64,000 bases of DNA from Vitreimonas flagellata (GCF_004634425.1 NZ_SBJL01000001.1:1213001-1277000); one strand, 5' to 3'. Counted from the first letter of the stretch, positions 1-8,737 are shown. The notes: generated from the sequence alone by a model not told the origin. Numbers and translations are program-made.

Positions 1-261
1 TGGGGCTTTGCCGCCGGCATCGCCATCTCCACCAGCCGCACCATCACACAAGGCGCAGCCGAACCGCGCTATCTGGGGCGCGTGCTTGCCGTGTACTCGA
101 TGGGCTTTATGGGCGGCGCGCCGATCGGATCGATCGCTGTGGGCTACGCTGCGAGTGAGTTTGGGTCGCGGGCGGCGGCGCTTATTCCTGGGTTAGGATT
201 AGCGCTCGCCGCCGTCGCGTTAGCTTTGCTGACGCCGCTCTGGCGCTACCGGGCCGATTAG
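1..261 (+). CDS. MFS transporter, C-terminal fragment
   Basis: Frame 1 is open from the window edge to TAG at 259-261, giving 86 residues; the N-terminal part lies outside the window. The stretch with GRVLAVYSMGFMGGAPIGS followed by two hydrophobic helices is typical of the second half of major facilitator exporters of the EntS/MFS_3 type, where a loop motif of the form RGRVxSxYxMxFxGxxPxG precedes the last transmembrane segments. It would be an inner-membrane exporter; the substrate cannot be told. Its stop overlaps the stop of the convergent gene at 258-629. Confidence 0.75.
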   Translation, partial: WGFAAGIAISTSRTITQGAAEPRYLGRVLAVYSMGFMGGAPIGSIAVGYAASEFGSRAAALIPGLGLALAAVALALLTPLWRYRAD

Positions 262-629
262 TTGCGGCCGCGGCGCGCCGGCGCGCGTGCGTTGTATTCG
301 TCCACTTCAACTTGCCATGCGTCACGCGTGCCATTCAGCAGAGCAACGCCTGCGTTGTAAGCCGTTTCGGTCGCCGCGAGACGCGCACGCATCGCATCAA
401 CTTCGGCGCGGCATTGCTGCAGCTTCGCAGTGCCTGCGCTGTGCCAAGCGCGGAATTCGGTGTCCATCGTCGACATTGCTTCCGGGGTCGCGGTGGCGCC
501 ATCCGGAACAGTCGGTGCGGCGGCAAAGCCCACGCACACATCCGGTGCAGTCGCGGCAGTCGGCGTTTGGGCGAGAGCGGGCGACGCCATGAGCAGAGTG
601 GCGGCGGCGACGCCGATCAGAAACTTCAT
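258..629 (-). CDS. Small secreted protein of unknown function
   Basis: 123 residues with a clear signal peptide (about residues 1-20, ending SPALA before Q). The mature part begins with an Ala/Thr/Pro-rich stretch, then a mostly helical region with charged heptads (around residues 60-110) that could form a short coiled coil, and ends in a basic tail. An AGGAGAGG ribosome site sits 6-12 nt before the ATG. I recognise no family. It is convergent with the MFS gene and has no obvious operon partner. Confidence 0.7.
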   Translation of the reverse strand: MKFLIGVAAATLLMASPALAQTPTAATAPDVCVGFAAAPTVPDGATATPEAMSTMDTEFRAWHSAGTAKLQQCRAEVDAMRARLAATETAYNAGVALLNGTRDAWQVEVDEYNARAPARRGRN

Positions 630-729
630 ACCAGACCTCTCCTATTGGGGATCGTCTCTATAGCCCTCAATGGCCGCATGTGCGAGGCAAACGCGGCCAA
701 AATGCGGTCAACGCCGGATCACGAAAATC

Positions 730-1320
730 TCATTCGATGCGGAATGGCGCCACCATGCGATAGCGTCCTTCGGTCGGCACGCCGTCGCGTTCGGCGGGAA
801 CCATGCGGTAGTCGCGCGAAATGCGAAGCGCCGCTTCGGCAAAACCCCAATTGGCAGGCGTTTCTGACACCACGGCGCAACTGAGCGTGCCGGACGTCGT
901 GACCAGGCAGTCCAACATAACCTGCCCTTCGACGCCCCGCAGCAGCGCCCGGCGGGGATAATAATCCTCAAGCCCACTCGGCCGTTGCAGCCAGCGTGGG
1001 TTGGTGATCATGGGCGGCGAATATGGCGCGCCGATCACCTCGGTCGACGCGATGGGCTCCAGCGGTGCGGCATCAGTCGTCGGGAGCACCGTCTCGATTT
1101 GCTGAAACTCACTCGTCGGCGGCAACGTCCGCGGCGGCGTGTTCGTCACCGGCGGAGGCGGGTCCTCCGGCCGCTCAAAGATGGTGTCGATGATCGGCAC
1201 ATCCGGCAGCCGAAAACTTACGCTCGTAAATGTGGCCGTGAGCGCCGCAATCGCCGCCGCACTCAACAATCCGGCGGAGATCGCGAAGGACGCTGCGCGT
1301 ACGCGCATTTCATTCTGCAT
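730..1320 (-). CDS. TonB-like energy transducer protein
   Basis: 196 residues from the ATG at 1320, chosen because GGGAGG lies 6 nt upstream; a longer frame reaching 1401 lacks such a site. One N-terminal transmembrane helix (about residues 8-30), then a short Pro/Thr-rich periplasmic spacer, then a C-terminal domain resembling TonB_C (YPRRALLRGVEGQVMLDC, later FAEAALRISRDYRMVPAERDG). TonB couples the proton motive force harvested by ExbB-ExbD to outer-membrane receptors. This is the last of three TonB-like genes in the block and follows an ExbD paralogue (1432-1896), so the two may work as a pair. Confidence 0.8.
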   Translation of the reverse strand: MQNEMRVRAASFAISAGLLSAAAIAALTATFTSVSFRLPDVPIIDTIFERPEDPPPPVTNTPPRTLPPTSEFQQIETVLPTTDAAPLEPIASTEVIGAPYSPPMITNPRWLQRPSGLEDYYPRRALLRGVEGQVMLDCLVTTSGTLSCAVVSETPANWGFAEAALRISRDYRMVPAERDGVPTEGRYRMVAPFRIE

Positions 1321-1431
1321 ATTGTGCCTCCCATCTTTGCGTCGATCGATCGTCGGCGCTTGATGAGAGGCTGATCCGCGTTTCTCCTTCTCACAATTCA
1401 CAGGCGCGAGAACGCGATCACGCTTTAGCGA

Positions 1432-1896
1432 TCAATCATCCGCCGATTGCGCGAAGACAGACACCTTCTCGAAGCCATCGCGCTGCAACGTGTCGATCGC
1501 CTCCACGACATGCGTGTACGCGAGATCCATATCGGCGCGCACATAGACGCGCGATTCCGCGAACATCGTCGCATCGTCCAAACCGGCATTTTGTGCGGAG
1601 ATATGCTGTAAAACCTCTACTGTCAGCGCATCCCACGCCACGTCTTGCCCGTCGACAAGCACGCGCGCATCGCCACCGGCGCCGCGCACGACATCGATGA
1701 TTGTCGGCGCGATATCGACCGCGATTGGCATGCCGTCGCTCGGCAGATCGAGACGCAAATCGGTTGTGGGTTTTGGTGATGTCACCATGAAGATGATGAG
1801 CAGCACGAGCAGCACATCGATGAACGGAATCATATTCGGCTCTGCAGCCGGATGCATGCGCTGCGCACGTGCGCGCGACGCAAAGGCGATCGCCAT
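1432..1896 (-). CDS. ExbD/TolR family biopolymer transport protein
   Basis: 154 residues. A short cytoplasmic N-terminus precedes one transmembrane helix with the family signature PNMIPFIDVLLVLLIIFMV; its Asp is the proton-pathway residue of ExbD/TolR. The periplasmic domain ends with the usual region around YVRADMDLAYTHVVEAID. GGGAGG lies 5-10 nt before the ATG. No ExbB accompanies it, so it probably shares the ExbB encoded at 4232-5083. It lies between two TonB-like genes and is the most divergent of the three ExbD copies here. Confidence 0.88.
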   Translation of the reverse strand: MAIAFASRARAQRMHPAAEPNMIPFIDVLLVLLIIFMVTSPKPTTDLRLDLPSDGMPIAVDIAPTIIDVVRGAGGDARVLVDGQDVAWDALTVEVLQHISAQNAGLDDATMFAESRVYVRADMDLAYTHVVEAIDTLQRDGFEKVSVFAQSADD

Positions 1897-2009
1897 GCCT
1901 GCCTCCCATGCGCCGCGTCATGGAACGCGCGGCGTCCATACACGAAGGCTCACATGCGTCGCGCCATGCGCCAATTCACGCGCGCGCGAGCGCGATCACA
2001 CTTGCGAGA

Positions 2010-2555
2010 TCAATCGAGTGAAAACGGCACCACCATGCGATAGCGACCTCGCACTGGCGCGCCATTGATCGTGGCCGGCTGCATCACGTGCGCGCGCGCT
2101 ATCGCGAGCGCTGCATCGCCGAAGCCCTGCCCCGCTGGAGCCTCTTGTTCGATCGTGCAGGTCAGACGTCCATCCAACTCGACGAAGCACGCCAACGTCA
2201 CCTGCCCTTCAACGCCGCGCATGAAAGCGGCGCGCGGATAGAAGCGCTCGGGGCTCGGCGGACGCGAGAGCCAAATCGGATTGGAGATGTCCGGCGGCTC
2301 GCCGGTGTAGGGCGCGGGCGCGGCGGGCGCTGGCGTTGGCGCGGGTTGGACCTCCTCGCGCTGCGCCTCCGGCGGCTCGGGGCGCACTTGCTCCACATTT
2401 TGCGGTCGTGGCGCGATCTCACTCAGTACAGCGACCGGCGCAATCGGCGCGTCCAGTAGCATAGTAAATCGCGCGCTGAACGCCGCCCACAGCAAAGCTC
2501 CGACGACAAAGGTGGCGATCGTCAGCGCCGCCAAGCGTGTCTGCGCCTGCTGCAA
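2010..2555 (-). CDS. TonB-like energy transducer protein (TTG start)
   Basis: 181 residues. The only plausible start is TTG at 2555 with GGAG 8 nt upstream and an in-frame stop about 30 nt before it. One N-terminal transmembrane helix (about residues 9-28), a Pro/Glu/Ala-rich spacer (about 45-85), then a TonB_C-like domain (FYPRAAFMRGVEGQVTLAC, later FGDAALAIARAHVMQPA). It lies just after the terminator of the core exb operon, so it should have its own promoter in 2556-2621. It resembles the C-termini of the neighbouring TonB proteins, which suggests local duplication. Confidence 0.8.
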   Translation of the reverse strand: MQQAQTRLAALTIATFVVGALLWAAFSARFTMLLDAPIAPVAVLSEIAPRPQNVEQVRPEPPEAQREEVQPAPTPAPAAPAPYTGEPPDISNPIWLSRPPSPERFYPRAAFMRGVEGQVTLACFVELDGRLTCTIEQEAPAGQGFGDAALAIARAHVMQPATINGAPVRGRYRMVVPFSLD

Positions 2556-2621
2556 GCCTTGAGCTCCACCGTGCGCGCGAACCTAGCACACACGCGGGCG
2601 ATAGGCCGGAAAGCGGGCAAG

Positions 2622-2652
2622 AAAAAGGGCCGCCGGATCGCTCCGACGGCCC
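2622..2652 (-). terminator. Intrinsic terminator after the exbB-exbD-exbD-tonB operon
   Basis: Reading the minus strand, a 10-bp stem (GGGCCGTCGG / CCGGCGGCCC with one G-U wobble) and a 6-nt loop are followed by a TTTTTCTT tract. It lies 22 nt after the stop of the TonB gene at 2674 and separates the core operon from the extra TonB/ExbD genes downstream. Confidence 0.8.
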
Positions 2653-2673
2653 CATTCTAAGTCTCTACCGAGA

Positions 2674-3267
2674 TTAGTCGGGCAGAACCCACCGGATCGT
2701 GCGGCGAATACGACCGCCCGAGGTTGGAGCGCCATCACGCGTCGCAGGAGCGACACGGAAATGACGCGACACGCGAAGCGTCGCTTCACCGAAGCCCCAG
2801 CCAGGCGGGTCTTCGCTGGTGATCGTGCACGACAGACGACCGTCCGCGCCCACAATGCACTCGACCGTGGCGCGACCTTCCTGACCACGTTCCTGAGCAC
2901 GCTCAGGATAGTAGCGGGCGAAGTCACGTGCGTCCGGTTGCTCGGTGAACACCGCGTTGGTGATGACCGACGGCGTCGGCGGCGCTGGCGGCGGGTCAAC
3001 CGCAACCGGGATCGGCGTCGGCGTCGGCGGCGCAGACAGATCCGGCGGCGGCACGCGCTGCTCAGGCGGCGGCGGCGGCGGCGGACGATCCGGCGGCGGC
3101 GGCGGAGGTGGCGGTGGTTTCTCCTCCTCCTCGATTTCCACCTTCACGGCGTCCGATTCTTCAAACAGGTCGGTGATCGCGGAGAACTTTTGGTTCACCG
3201 CCATCCAGACCAGGGTCAAACAGATCGTAGCTGCGACCGCTAGCGACAATAAACGAAGAGGTACCAT
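2674..3267 (-). CDS. tonB: TonB family energy transducer
   Basis: 197 residues. An N-terminal anchor helix (about residues 5-22) is followed by an acidic patch (VEIEEEEK), then a long proline-rich spacer (runs of PPPPPPP, about residues 52-100) that spans the periplasm, and a C-terminal TonB domain with YYPERAQERGQEGRATVEC. It is the fourth gene of the operon exbB-exbD-exbD-tonB, 6 nt after the second exbD, and is followed by a terminator. It is the most TonB-like of the three paralogues and the likely main transducer for TonB-dependent receptors. Confidence 0.88.
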   Translation of the reverse strand: MVPLRLLSLAVAATICLTLVWMAVNQKFSAITDLFEESDAVKVEIEEEEKPPPPPPPPPDRPPPPPPPEQRVPPPDLSAPPTPTPIPVAVDPPPAPPTPSVITNAVFTEQPDARDFARYYPERAQERGQEGRATVECIVGADGRLSCTITSEDPPGWGFGEATLRVSRHFRVAPATRDGAPTSGGRIRRTIRWVLPD

Positions 3268-3273
3268 TAGCCG

Positions 3274-3732
3274 TTACCCCTCGCTCGCTAGTTCAGCGAA
3301 GATGCCGACTTTGACGAAGCCTTCTTCTTGAAGACGGCTCATCACGTCGACAACGTTGCCGTACGCAGTGCTCTGATCGGCGCGCACGAAGATGCGAGCT
3401 TCCGCGTAAATGTCCTGCACGTTGAGTGCGGGATTATTGCGGATCGCATGCTCCAACGTGACATCGCCGAGTTGCGACATCTCGACGACCTGCTCGTCCA
3501 CGAACACTTCCATGCCAGCCGCACCTTCACGGATGCCGACGACCGTGGGGTTCAAGCCCACGAGACGGATCGGCACCGGATTCGGCGGCGGCAGATCGAC
3601 ACGAATGTCGACGGTCGGAATCGGCGCCGTCACCATGAAGATGATCAGCAGCACGAGCAGAATATCGATGAACGGGATGACGTTCGGTTCGGAAACCGGG
3701 CCACCCTTGTTGCCTCCTACTTTGGCTCCCAT
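3274..3732 (-). CDS. exbD: ExbD family biopolymer transport protein
   Basis: 152 residues with the signature PNVIPFIDILLVLLIIFMV (about residues 17-35) carrying the proton-path Asp, then a periplasmic domain ending in RADQSTAYGNVVDVMSRLQ. It starts 3 nt after the upstream exbD stops, so the pair is surely cotranscribed and probably coupled. It forms the proton channel stator with ExbB. The two adjacent exbD copies suggest hetero-oligomeric ExbD in one complex. Confidence 0.92.
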   Translation of the reverse strand: MGAKVGGNKGGPVSEPNVIPFIDILLVLLIIFMVTAPIPTVDIRVDLPPPNPVPIRLVGLNPTVVGIREGAAGMEVFVDEQVVEMSQLGDVTLEHAIRNNPALNVQDIYAEARIFVRADQSTAYGNVVDVMSRLQEEGFVKVGIFAELASEG

Positions 3733-3735
3733 GAC

Positions 3736-4203
3736 CTACCTCCGCCGATCTTCGGCGACGAGGCCGATCTTGGTGAAGCCCTTGTCCTGGAGACGGTTCA
3801 TCACACGCACAACATTACGGTACGCCAGATCGCCATCCGCGCGGATGTAAATCCGTTGGTCGCGAATTTCAAAATCATCGCCGGCAATTGTCGGCGTGTT
3901 CAATTGAACCGCTTCGTACGTCCGCTCGCCGAGGTCGTTGATATTGACCTCATCGTTCATGACGTACACGTGCAACCCACCGGCATCTTCGTTCACCGAA
4001 ATCCAGGTCGGACGCGGCGGACGCTGAGACGGCATGATGCGCGCGTCTGGCATTTCCACTTGAATATCCACGCTCGAAATCGGCGCGGCGATCATGAAGA
4101 TGATCAACAGCACGAGCATGATGTCGATGAACGGGATCACGTTAGGATCCGCGTTGACATCCAGCCCTTTGCCGCTGCCACCTCCGCCTACTTTACCCGC
4201 CAT
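3736..4203 (-). CDS. exbD: ExbD family biopolymer transport protein
   Basis: 155 residues. A Gly-rich N-terminus (AGKVGGGGSGKG) precedes PNVIPFIDIMLVLLIIFMI with the conserved Asp; the periplasmic domain contains RADGDLAYRNVVRVMNRLQ near the C-terminus. It is second in the exbB-exbD-exbD-tonB operon, 28 nt after exbB. Compared with the next exbD it has a longer periplasmic insertion (YVMNDEVNINDLGERTYE), so the two are not recent copies. Confidence 0.92.
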   Translation of the reverse strand: MAGKVGGGGSGKGLDVNADPNVIPFIDIMLVLLIIFMIAAPISSVDIQVEMPDARIMPSQRPPRPTWISVNEDAGGLHVYVMNDEVNINDLGERTYEAVQLNTPTIAGDDFEIRDQRIYIRADGDLAYRNVVRVMNRLQDKGFTKIGLVAEDRRR

Positions 4204-4231
4204 TGGGGGTCCTCCAATGCTCGGTTAAAGC

Positions 4232-5083
4232 TCAACCAGCGCGACGGTCCATGTCGCGCGAAACCAGCGCGATGAATTCCGAGGCGAAGTCGTCGAGCTT
4301 CGTACCTTGCTTGGAAATTTGCTTGGCGGCGAAGTTGTAGATGAGCACGGCCGGGATAGCGGCGGCGAGACCAGCGGCAGTGGCGAGCAGAGCGCCGGCG
4401 ATACCCGGAGCAACGACGGCCAGCGACGTGGTTTGCGTCTTGGCGATACCGACGAAGGCGACCATGATGCCCCAAACCGTACCGAACAGACCGATGAACG
4501 GTGCGTTCGCGCCGATCGACGCGAGGAAGGTCATCGACGAACCCAGGTCATCCAGGTGCTCGTTCTGGCGGGTGGCCATCGCGGCGCTGACGCGCTGCAT
4601 GGTGTGGTCGCGGGCGTCGCGCATCGTGTAGAGGCCGAGGTCCTGCGTACGGCGGACTTCCGCCATGCCGGCGTCGAACATCGACTTGATCCCAGAGGCC
4701 GGCAGCTTGCGGACGATGGCTTCGGCTTCTTCAACCGAATTGGCCTTGCGGAACGAAGCCAGGAATTCCTTCGTCTGGCTCGAGGCCTTGCGCATCACGT
4801 AGATCTTTTCGAACAGCAGCGCGACAGCGTAGATCGCACAGAGGCCGAGGATCACCATGACGCCCATTTCAACACCGTTGAGGTGCTGAACGAGTTCGAT
4901 CATGGACACTTCTTGCTGGCCGGCCGCTTCAGCGGCGGCTTCAGCGCCACGCTGTTTCGCAGCTTCCAGTTCGGCCGCGGAGGTCGTGGCGGCCGGGGCC
5001 GCCGGAGCCGGCGCCGCAGCGCCTTCAGCCGCCGGAGCGGCGCTTTGCTGCGCGAACGTCAGCAAGGAATTCATCAACGTCAT
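4232..5083 (-). CDS. exbB: ExbB/TolQ proton channel protein
   Basis: 283 residues of the MotA/TolQ/ExbB family. An Ala/Pro-rich N-terminal extension (residues 10-55) precedes the first transmembrane helix (about 70-92), a cytoplasmic helical domain, then two helices carrying [15 protein letters not shown] and [22 protein letters not shown], the family's conserved pore segments. It is the first gene of the operon and the only ExbB in the window, so it may serve all three ExbD/TonB sets. The N-terminal Ala-rich extension is longer than in E. coli ExbB, as in many alphaproteobacterial homologues. Confidence 0.93.
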   Translation of the reverse strand: MTLMNSLLTFAQQSAAPAAEGAAAPAPAAPAATTSAAELEAAKQRGAEAAAEAAGQQEVSMIELVQHLNGVEMGVMVILGLCAIYAVALLFEKIYVMRKASSQTKEFLASFRKANSVEEAEAIVRKLPASGIKSMFDAGMAEVRRTQDLGLYTMRDARDHTMQRVSAAMATRQNEHLDDLGSSMTFLASIGANAPFIGLFGTVWGIMVAFVGIAKTQTTSLAVVAPGIAGALLATAAGLAAAIPAVLIYNFAAKQISKQGTKLDDFASEFIALVSRDMDRRAG

Positions 5084-5459
5084 TGTCTGCCCTTTTGCCT
5101 GCCCTGAAATCTAATCTCGGCGGGGCGAGCGCGAGGCAATCGCGGCTCATCCCACCCCGGTTTGGTATGCGTGTTGTTGAAGGTCGCGATCATCCCGTGT
5201 GCCGGGGTGCGATGCGCTTCCTCCCACCGTGAACCGTTCCGGGCTGCCGCATTTGCGGTCTTCTTTCCCAGGCGGCTGTCGACGCCGGCGCCTAAATTTT
5301 CGGAAATGGCGCCCTTGTCAACGTCCTCCACGCAGTGGGCGATCTGTTTGGACCGCCCTCCCCCAAGCCTCCGCCTGATGCACCGAAGGCGCCAAGCTCG
5401 GCAACCAAAACTTTCGTGATCGTCACGTGTTCCCGAAACGGGCCATCCTCTGGTGGGGC
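5084..5459. other. Intergenic region upstream of exbB and bolA
   Basis: About 375 bp between divergent exbB and bolA. Open frames cross it (for example 5080-5331 on the minus strand) but they are rich in rare combinations, lack ribosome sites and match nothing I know. The part nearest exbB should hold the exb operon promoter; I found no convincing Fur-type palindrome in it. Confidence 0.5.
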
Positions 5460-5489
5460 TTGCCGCTCTTTTGGGCGCAAAATTATGCT
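5460..5489 (+). promoter_or_regulatory. Candidate promoter of bolA-grx operon
   Basis: TTGCCG at 5460-5465 and TATGCT at 5484-5489 are separated by 18 bp, each matching 4 of 6 housekeeping-sigma consensus bases. The start codon lies 31 bp further on, with AAGGAG between. Confidence 0.4.
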
Positions 5490-5520
5490 AAAGTGGCACA
5501 AAGTAAGGAGATTACCGCTC

Positions 5521-5754
5521 ATGGCTATGGCCGCGGACGAATTGGAAGGCTTGTTGCGCGAGGCCTTTGCCGACGCCGAAATCACCATCGAAGACCTCGC
5601 TGGCGACGGCGATCACTATCGCGCGATCATCCGGTCCAGCGCCTTCGCCGGGAAGAGCCGGGTCGCCCAACATCAGATGGTCTATGCCGCCCTCAAGGGC
5701 CGGATGGGCGGCGCGCTCCACGCCCTCGCCCTCGACACCGCCGCCAAGGCTTGA
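5521..5754 (+). CDS. bolA: BolA family protein
   Basis: 77 residues from the ATG at 5521, which is preceded by TAAGGAG at 10 nt. The fold motif is recognisable: [28 protein letters not shown] resembles the helix-turn-helix-like core of BolA (…F.G.…R…V…L). BolA proteins bind CGFS glutaredoxins through a shared [2Fe-2S] cluster and modulate iron signalling. The very next gene is such a glutaredoxin, 41 nt away, which fits that role. An in-frame ATG at 5527 is an alternative start. Confidence 0.88.
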   Translation: MAMAADELEGLLREAFADAEITIEDLAGDGDHYRAIIRSSAFAGKSRVAQHQMVYAALKGRMGGALHALALDTAAKA

Positions 5755-5795
5755 TGCCGCCACGCCGGACCATTACCTCCGGCCAAGGAGTTCCT

Positions 5796-6122
5796 ATGTC
5801 CCACGCCATCGAGACCATTCGCCAAACCGTCGCCGACCACGACGTTGTGCTCTTCATGAAGGGCACCGCCGACCAGCCGGCCTGTGGCTTCTCGAACCAA
5901 GTCGTCCGCATCCTGGATCACATGGGCGTCGACTATTTCGACGTGAACGTGCTGGCCGATGACGACATCCGCCAAGGCGTGAAGGATTTCGCCAGCTGGC
6001 CGACGATCCCGCAGCTTTACGTGAAGGGCGAATTCGTCGGCGGTTGCGACATTGTCCGCGAGATGTTCCAGACGGGCGAGCTGCGCGAGCTGTTCGACGA
6101 AAAGCTCGGCGTCGCCTCTTAA
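5796..6122 (+). CDS. grxD: Monothiol glutaredoxin, CGFS type
   Basis: 108 residues, the usual length of Grx4. The active site CGFS is at residues 30-33, followed by [19 protein letters not shown], the cis-Pro and glutathione-binding loop. AAGGAG lies 6 nt before the ATG. The family carries and transfers [2Fe-2S] clusters, partly together with BolA, encoded just upstream in the same operon. The C-terminus ends against the convergent protease gene with a 4-nt overlap. Confidence 0.93.
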   Translation: MSHAIETIRQTVADHDVVLFMKGTADQPACGFSNQVVRILDHMGVDYFDVNVLADDDIRQGVKDFASWPTIPQLYVKGEFVGGCDIVREMFQTGELRELFDEKLGVAS

Positions 6123-7126
6123 GCGTTCGCCTTCTCCGGCCGAGCAGTCACGGCCAGATCCAGCTTCACCAGATTGCCGTCGCGCAACACCTCAAGCGCC
6201 ACCCGCTTGCCGATGCGCTCGCGCGTGAGCAACTTATGCACCGCGTCCACCGTTGGCGTCGCAAAGCCTTCGAGCTTCAGCACGACATCGCCGACGCGCA
6301 ACCCGGCCGCATCCGCGGGCCCGCCAGGGCTCACGGCTACGACCAGCACGCCGCCTTCAACGCCAATACCCAAGCGGCGCACCAGAGCGCGCGACAGCTC
6401 TTGCGATTGGCCGGCAATGCCAAACCAGCCGCGCGTCACACGTCCATCGCGCATTAGATCGGGAATGATCGATTTCGCTGTATTGCTTGGCACGGCAAAG
6501 CAGATGCCCTGCGCGCCGCCGATGATCGCCGTGTTGATCCCAACCACCGCGCCGCGCGCATCGACAAGCGCGCCGCCCGAATTGCCAGGATTCAGCGCCG
6601 CATCCGTCTGGATCACATCCTCGATCAATCGCCCGCCGTCGCCGCGAAGCGTGCGGCGTAAAGCCGAGATCACGCCAACGGTCACGGTTGCCTGCAAGCC
6701 CAGCGGGTTGCCAATCGCGATTGAAAGCTCACCCACGCGCAGCGCGTCGCTATCGCCAAGCTCCGCCGTGTGATGCCCGCGCCCGTTCAAGCGCAGCAAG
6801 GCGAGATCTGTATCGGGATCAGTGCCGACGATTTCCGCCGGCACGACACTGCCATCGTGCAGCACGCCTTCAACGCGGCCCGCGCCTTTAACGACGTGAT
6901 TATTCGTCAGCGCATAGCCGTCCGGCGAAATGATCACACCGGAGCCCGCGCCATCATAGAGGTCGCGTGTGCGGCTCGTGCGCCGCACGCTGATCACGGC
7001 CGGGCCGATGTCATCGACCACGCGGATAATGGTTTCAGAAAAACTGTCCCGCGGACCGCGCGCCGGCGGCGCTGAGACAAAATCAGAGCGAGTGCGACCG
7101 AACATGCGCCATGAGGTAGGAACCAT
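6119..7126 (-). CDS. HtrA/DegP-like trypsin-type serine protease with PDZ domain
   Basis: 335 residues. The catalytic triad is readable: His77 in TNNHVV, Asp107 in DTDLALL, and Ser183 in [10 protein letters not shown] single PDZ domain follows (about residues 245-325, [20 protein letters not shown]). HtrA family members degrade or refold damaged envelope proteins. I see no signal peptide or anchor helix at the N-terminus (polar, Arg/Ser/Pro-rich), so it may be cytoplasmic or exported without a classical signal. A later Met at residue 8 does not change this. Confidence 0.88.
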   Translation of the reverse strand: MVPTSWRMFGRTRSDFVSAPPARGPRDSFSETIIRVVDDIGPAVISVRRTSRTRDLYDGAGSGVIISPDGYALTNNHVVKGAGRVEGVLHDGSVVPAEIVGTDPDTDLALLRLNGRGHHTAELGDSDALRVGELSIAIGNPLGLQATVTVGVISALRRTLRGDGGRLIEDVIQTDAALNPGNSGGALVDARGAVVGINTAIIGGAQGICFAVPSNTAKSIIPDLMRDGRVTRGWFGIAGQSQELSRALVRRLGIGVEGGVLVVAVSPGGPADAAGLRVGDVVLKLEGFATPTVDAVHKLLTRERIGKRVALEVLRDGNLVKLDLAVTARPEKANA

Positions 7127-7175
7127 GACAGAGCCACGCTAGCCCTCTGCGCTGCGGCGCCCTACATCCAAATCC

Positions 7176-7829
7176 ATGGATTCTCCCGCACCGCGGCAAC
7201 GCTTTGATTTCTTTGCGTGGCTGCGCAATTCCTTCCTAGCCGGCGTTGCCGTCGTTCTCCCGTTCGTGATCACGATCTGGGTGATCTGGATGGTGGTCAC
7301 CTTTATCGACAACAATGTCGAGCCGTTGGTGCCGAACCAACTCGCATTCCTGAAATCGTTCCCAGGCGGCGGCCTGCTGCTCGCTCTGCTGGCGCTCACG
7401 CTCGTCGGCGCGCTCGCCAGCAATTTCATCGGCCGCTGGAGCGTCGGCGCCGCCGACCGCGCCATCGCCAACCTCCCCCTCGTGCGCACCATCTATGGCG
7501 GCGCAAAGCAGGTGTTCAAACAGGTCGCCGCACCGGAGCGCACCTCGTTCAAGCAAGCCGTGCTGGTCGAGTTTCCGCTGCCAGGTTCCTACGCCTTGGG
7601 TTTCATCACCAACGAAGACACGAGCGAGGTCGCGGCGGACATAGGCGCCGATCTCGTCGCCGTCTACGTCCCGCAAGCGCCCATTCCAACATCGGGCTTC
7701 CTGCTCTACCTCCCGCGTAGCTCACTGAAGCCGCTAGCATTGCCGCCCGAGGACGCACTTAAGCGCGTCATCTCCCTGGGCATTATCCGAGACTCGGACA
7801 ACGCACCGCCTTCACTGCCGAGCAAGTAA
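7176..7829 (+). CDS. DUF502 family membrane protein
   Basis: 217 residues. A cytoplasmic N-terminus with RFDFFAWLRNSFLAG is followed by two transmembrane helices (about residues 22-45 and 62-85), then a soluble domain with VRTIYGGAKQVFKQ, FPLPGSYALGFITN and PTSGFLLYLPRS. These are characteristic of DUF502 proteins, widespread in bacteria and plants (COV-like), function not established. It is divergent from the protease and convergent with the PPK2 gene, with stop codons adjoining. Confidence 0.85.
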   Translation: MDSPAPRQRFDFFAWLRNSFLAGVAVVLPFVITIWVIWMVVTFIDNNVEPLVPNQLAFLKSFPGGGLLLALLALTLVGALASNFIGRWSVGAADRAIANLPLVRTIYGGAKQVFKQVAAPERTSFKQAVLVEFPLPGSYALGFITNEDTSEVAADIGADLVAVYVPQAPIPTSGFLLYLPRSSLKPLALPPEDALKRVISLGIIRDSDNAPPSLPSK

Positions 7830-8654
7830 TCACTCAACGACGTAGTCGGTCGGCTTCCACTCCACGACCGGATAGCGCGGGTTCATTTCCTCCAGCGTGC
7901 CGTGCACGATCGCGGCGATGATGGCGTTGCGCCGCCATTTTTTATCGGCGGGGATCACACGCCAGGGCGCATGCTCGGTAGAGCAACGATCGAGTAGCGT
8001 CTCGTACGCCGCCTGATACTCATCCCAGAGCTTGCGATCCTCGAGATCGCCCGCGTTGAATTTCCAATTCTTCTCCGGCTTATCAAGCCGCTCCTGCAAA
8101 CGCTGGCGTTGCTCCTCCTTCGAGATATGCAGCATGAACTTGAGCACGGTGACGCCGTTCTCGCTCAGGTGTTTTTCAAATGCATTGATCTGGTCATAGC
8201 GTTGCTCGATCGCGTCCTTCGGCGCTAGCCCGCGCACCTTCGCCACAAGAACATCCTCGTAATGCGAGCGATTGAACACGCCGATCATGCCCTTCTTGGG
8301 CACAGCGGCATGCACGCGCCAGAGATAGTCATGAGCGAGTTCTTCCTCGGTCGGCTTGCCGAAGGCCGTCACCGAAACGCCCAAGGGTCCGCATTGATTG
8401 AACACACCGCGCACCGTGCCGTCCTTGCCAGACGTATCGATCCCCTGCAGCACCACCAACAGAGCTCGCGAGCGCTCCGCCCACAAACGATCCTGCAAAA
8501 CATCGATCGCCTTGGCGCAATCCTTCAAAGCGCCCTCGGCCACCTCGCGGTCAGGAAGCAAATCCGCGCCCACGCACTCGCGCGCACGCAGCTTCGATTT
8601 CTTGCCGGGCTCGACGCGCACTGCCTCGTCGATCGCTTTCCAATCATGGGTCAT
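7830..8654 (-). CDS. ppk2: PPK2 family polyphosphate kinase
   Basis: 274 residues from ATG 8654. The nucleotide-binding Walker A is GIDTSGKDGT (about residues 70-79); downstream NRSHYEDVLVAKV is the Walker B-like region typical of PPK2, and a lid region with basic residues (RYDQINAFEKHL) follows. PPK2 enzymes move phosphate between polyphosphate and nucleoside mono- or diphosphates, in the cytoplasm. The single-domain length fits class I or III; which nucleotide is preferred cannot be read from sequence alone. Confidence 0.88.
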   Translation of the reverse strand: MTHDWKAIDEAVRVEPGKKSKLRARECVGADLLPDREVAEGALKDCAKAIDVLQDRLWAERSRALLVVLQGIDTSGKDGTVRGVFNQCGPLGVSVTAFGKPTEEELAHDYLWRVHAAVPKKGMIGVFNRSHYEDVLVAKVRGLAPKDAIEQRYDQINAFEKHLSENGVTVLKFMLHISKEEQRQRLQERLDKPEKNWKFNAGDLEDRKLWDEYQAAYETLLDRCSTEHAPWRVIPADKKWRRNAIIAAIVHGTLEEMNPRYPVVEWKPTDYVVE

Positions 8655-8680
8655 GTGCAAAGCTTAGCCCCCAAGCCGCA

Positions 8681-8712
8681 CAAACAAAAAGGCCCTCCGT
8701 TTCCGGAGGGCC
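8681..8712 (-). terminator. Intrinsic terminator of rpsD
   Basis: On the minus strand a perfect 9-bp stem (GGCCCTCCG / CGGAGGGCC, 8691-8699 with 8704-8712) with a 4-nt loop is followed by TTTTTGTTTG. It lies about 25 nt after the rpsD stop. Confidence 0.9.
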
Positions 8713-8737
8713 TGATCGTTTCGTCCGATGCGTCCAA

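Noticed and set aside
5080-5331. 83-codon minus-strand frame in the exbB-bolA gap
   Set aside because: No ribosome site, low complexity, overlaps the exbB start.
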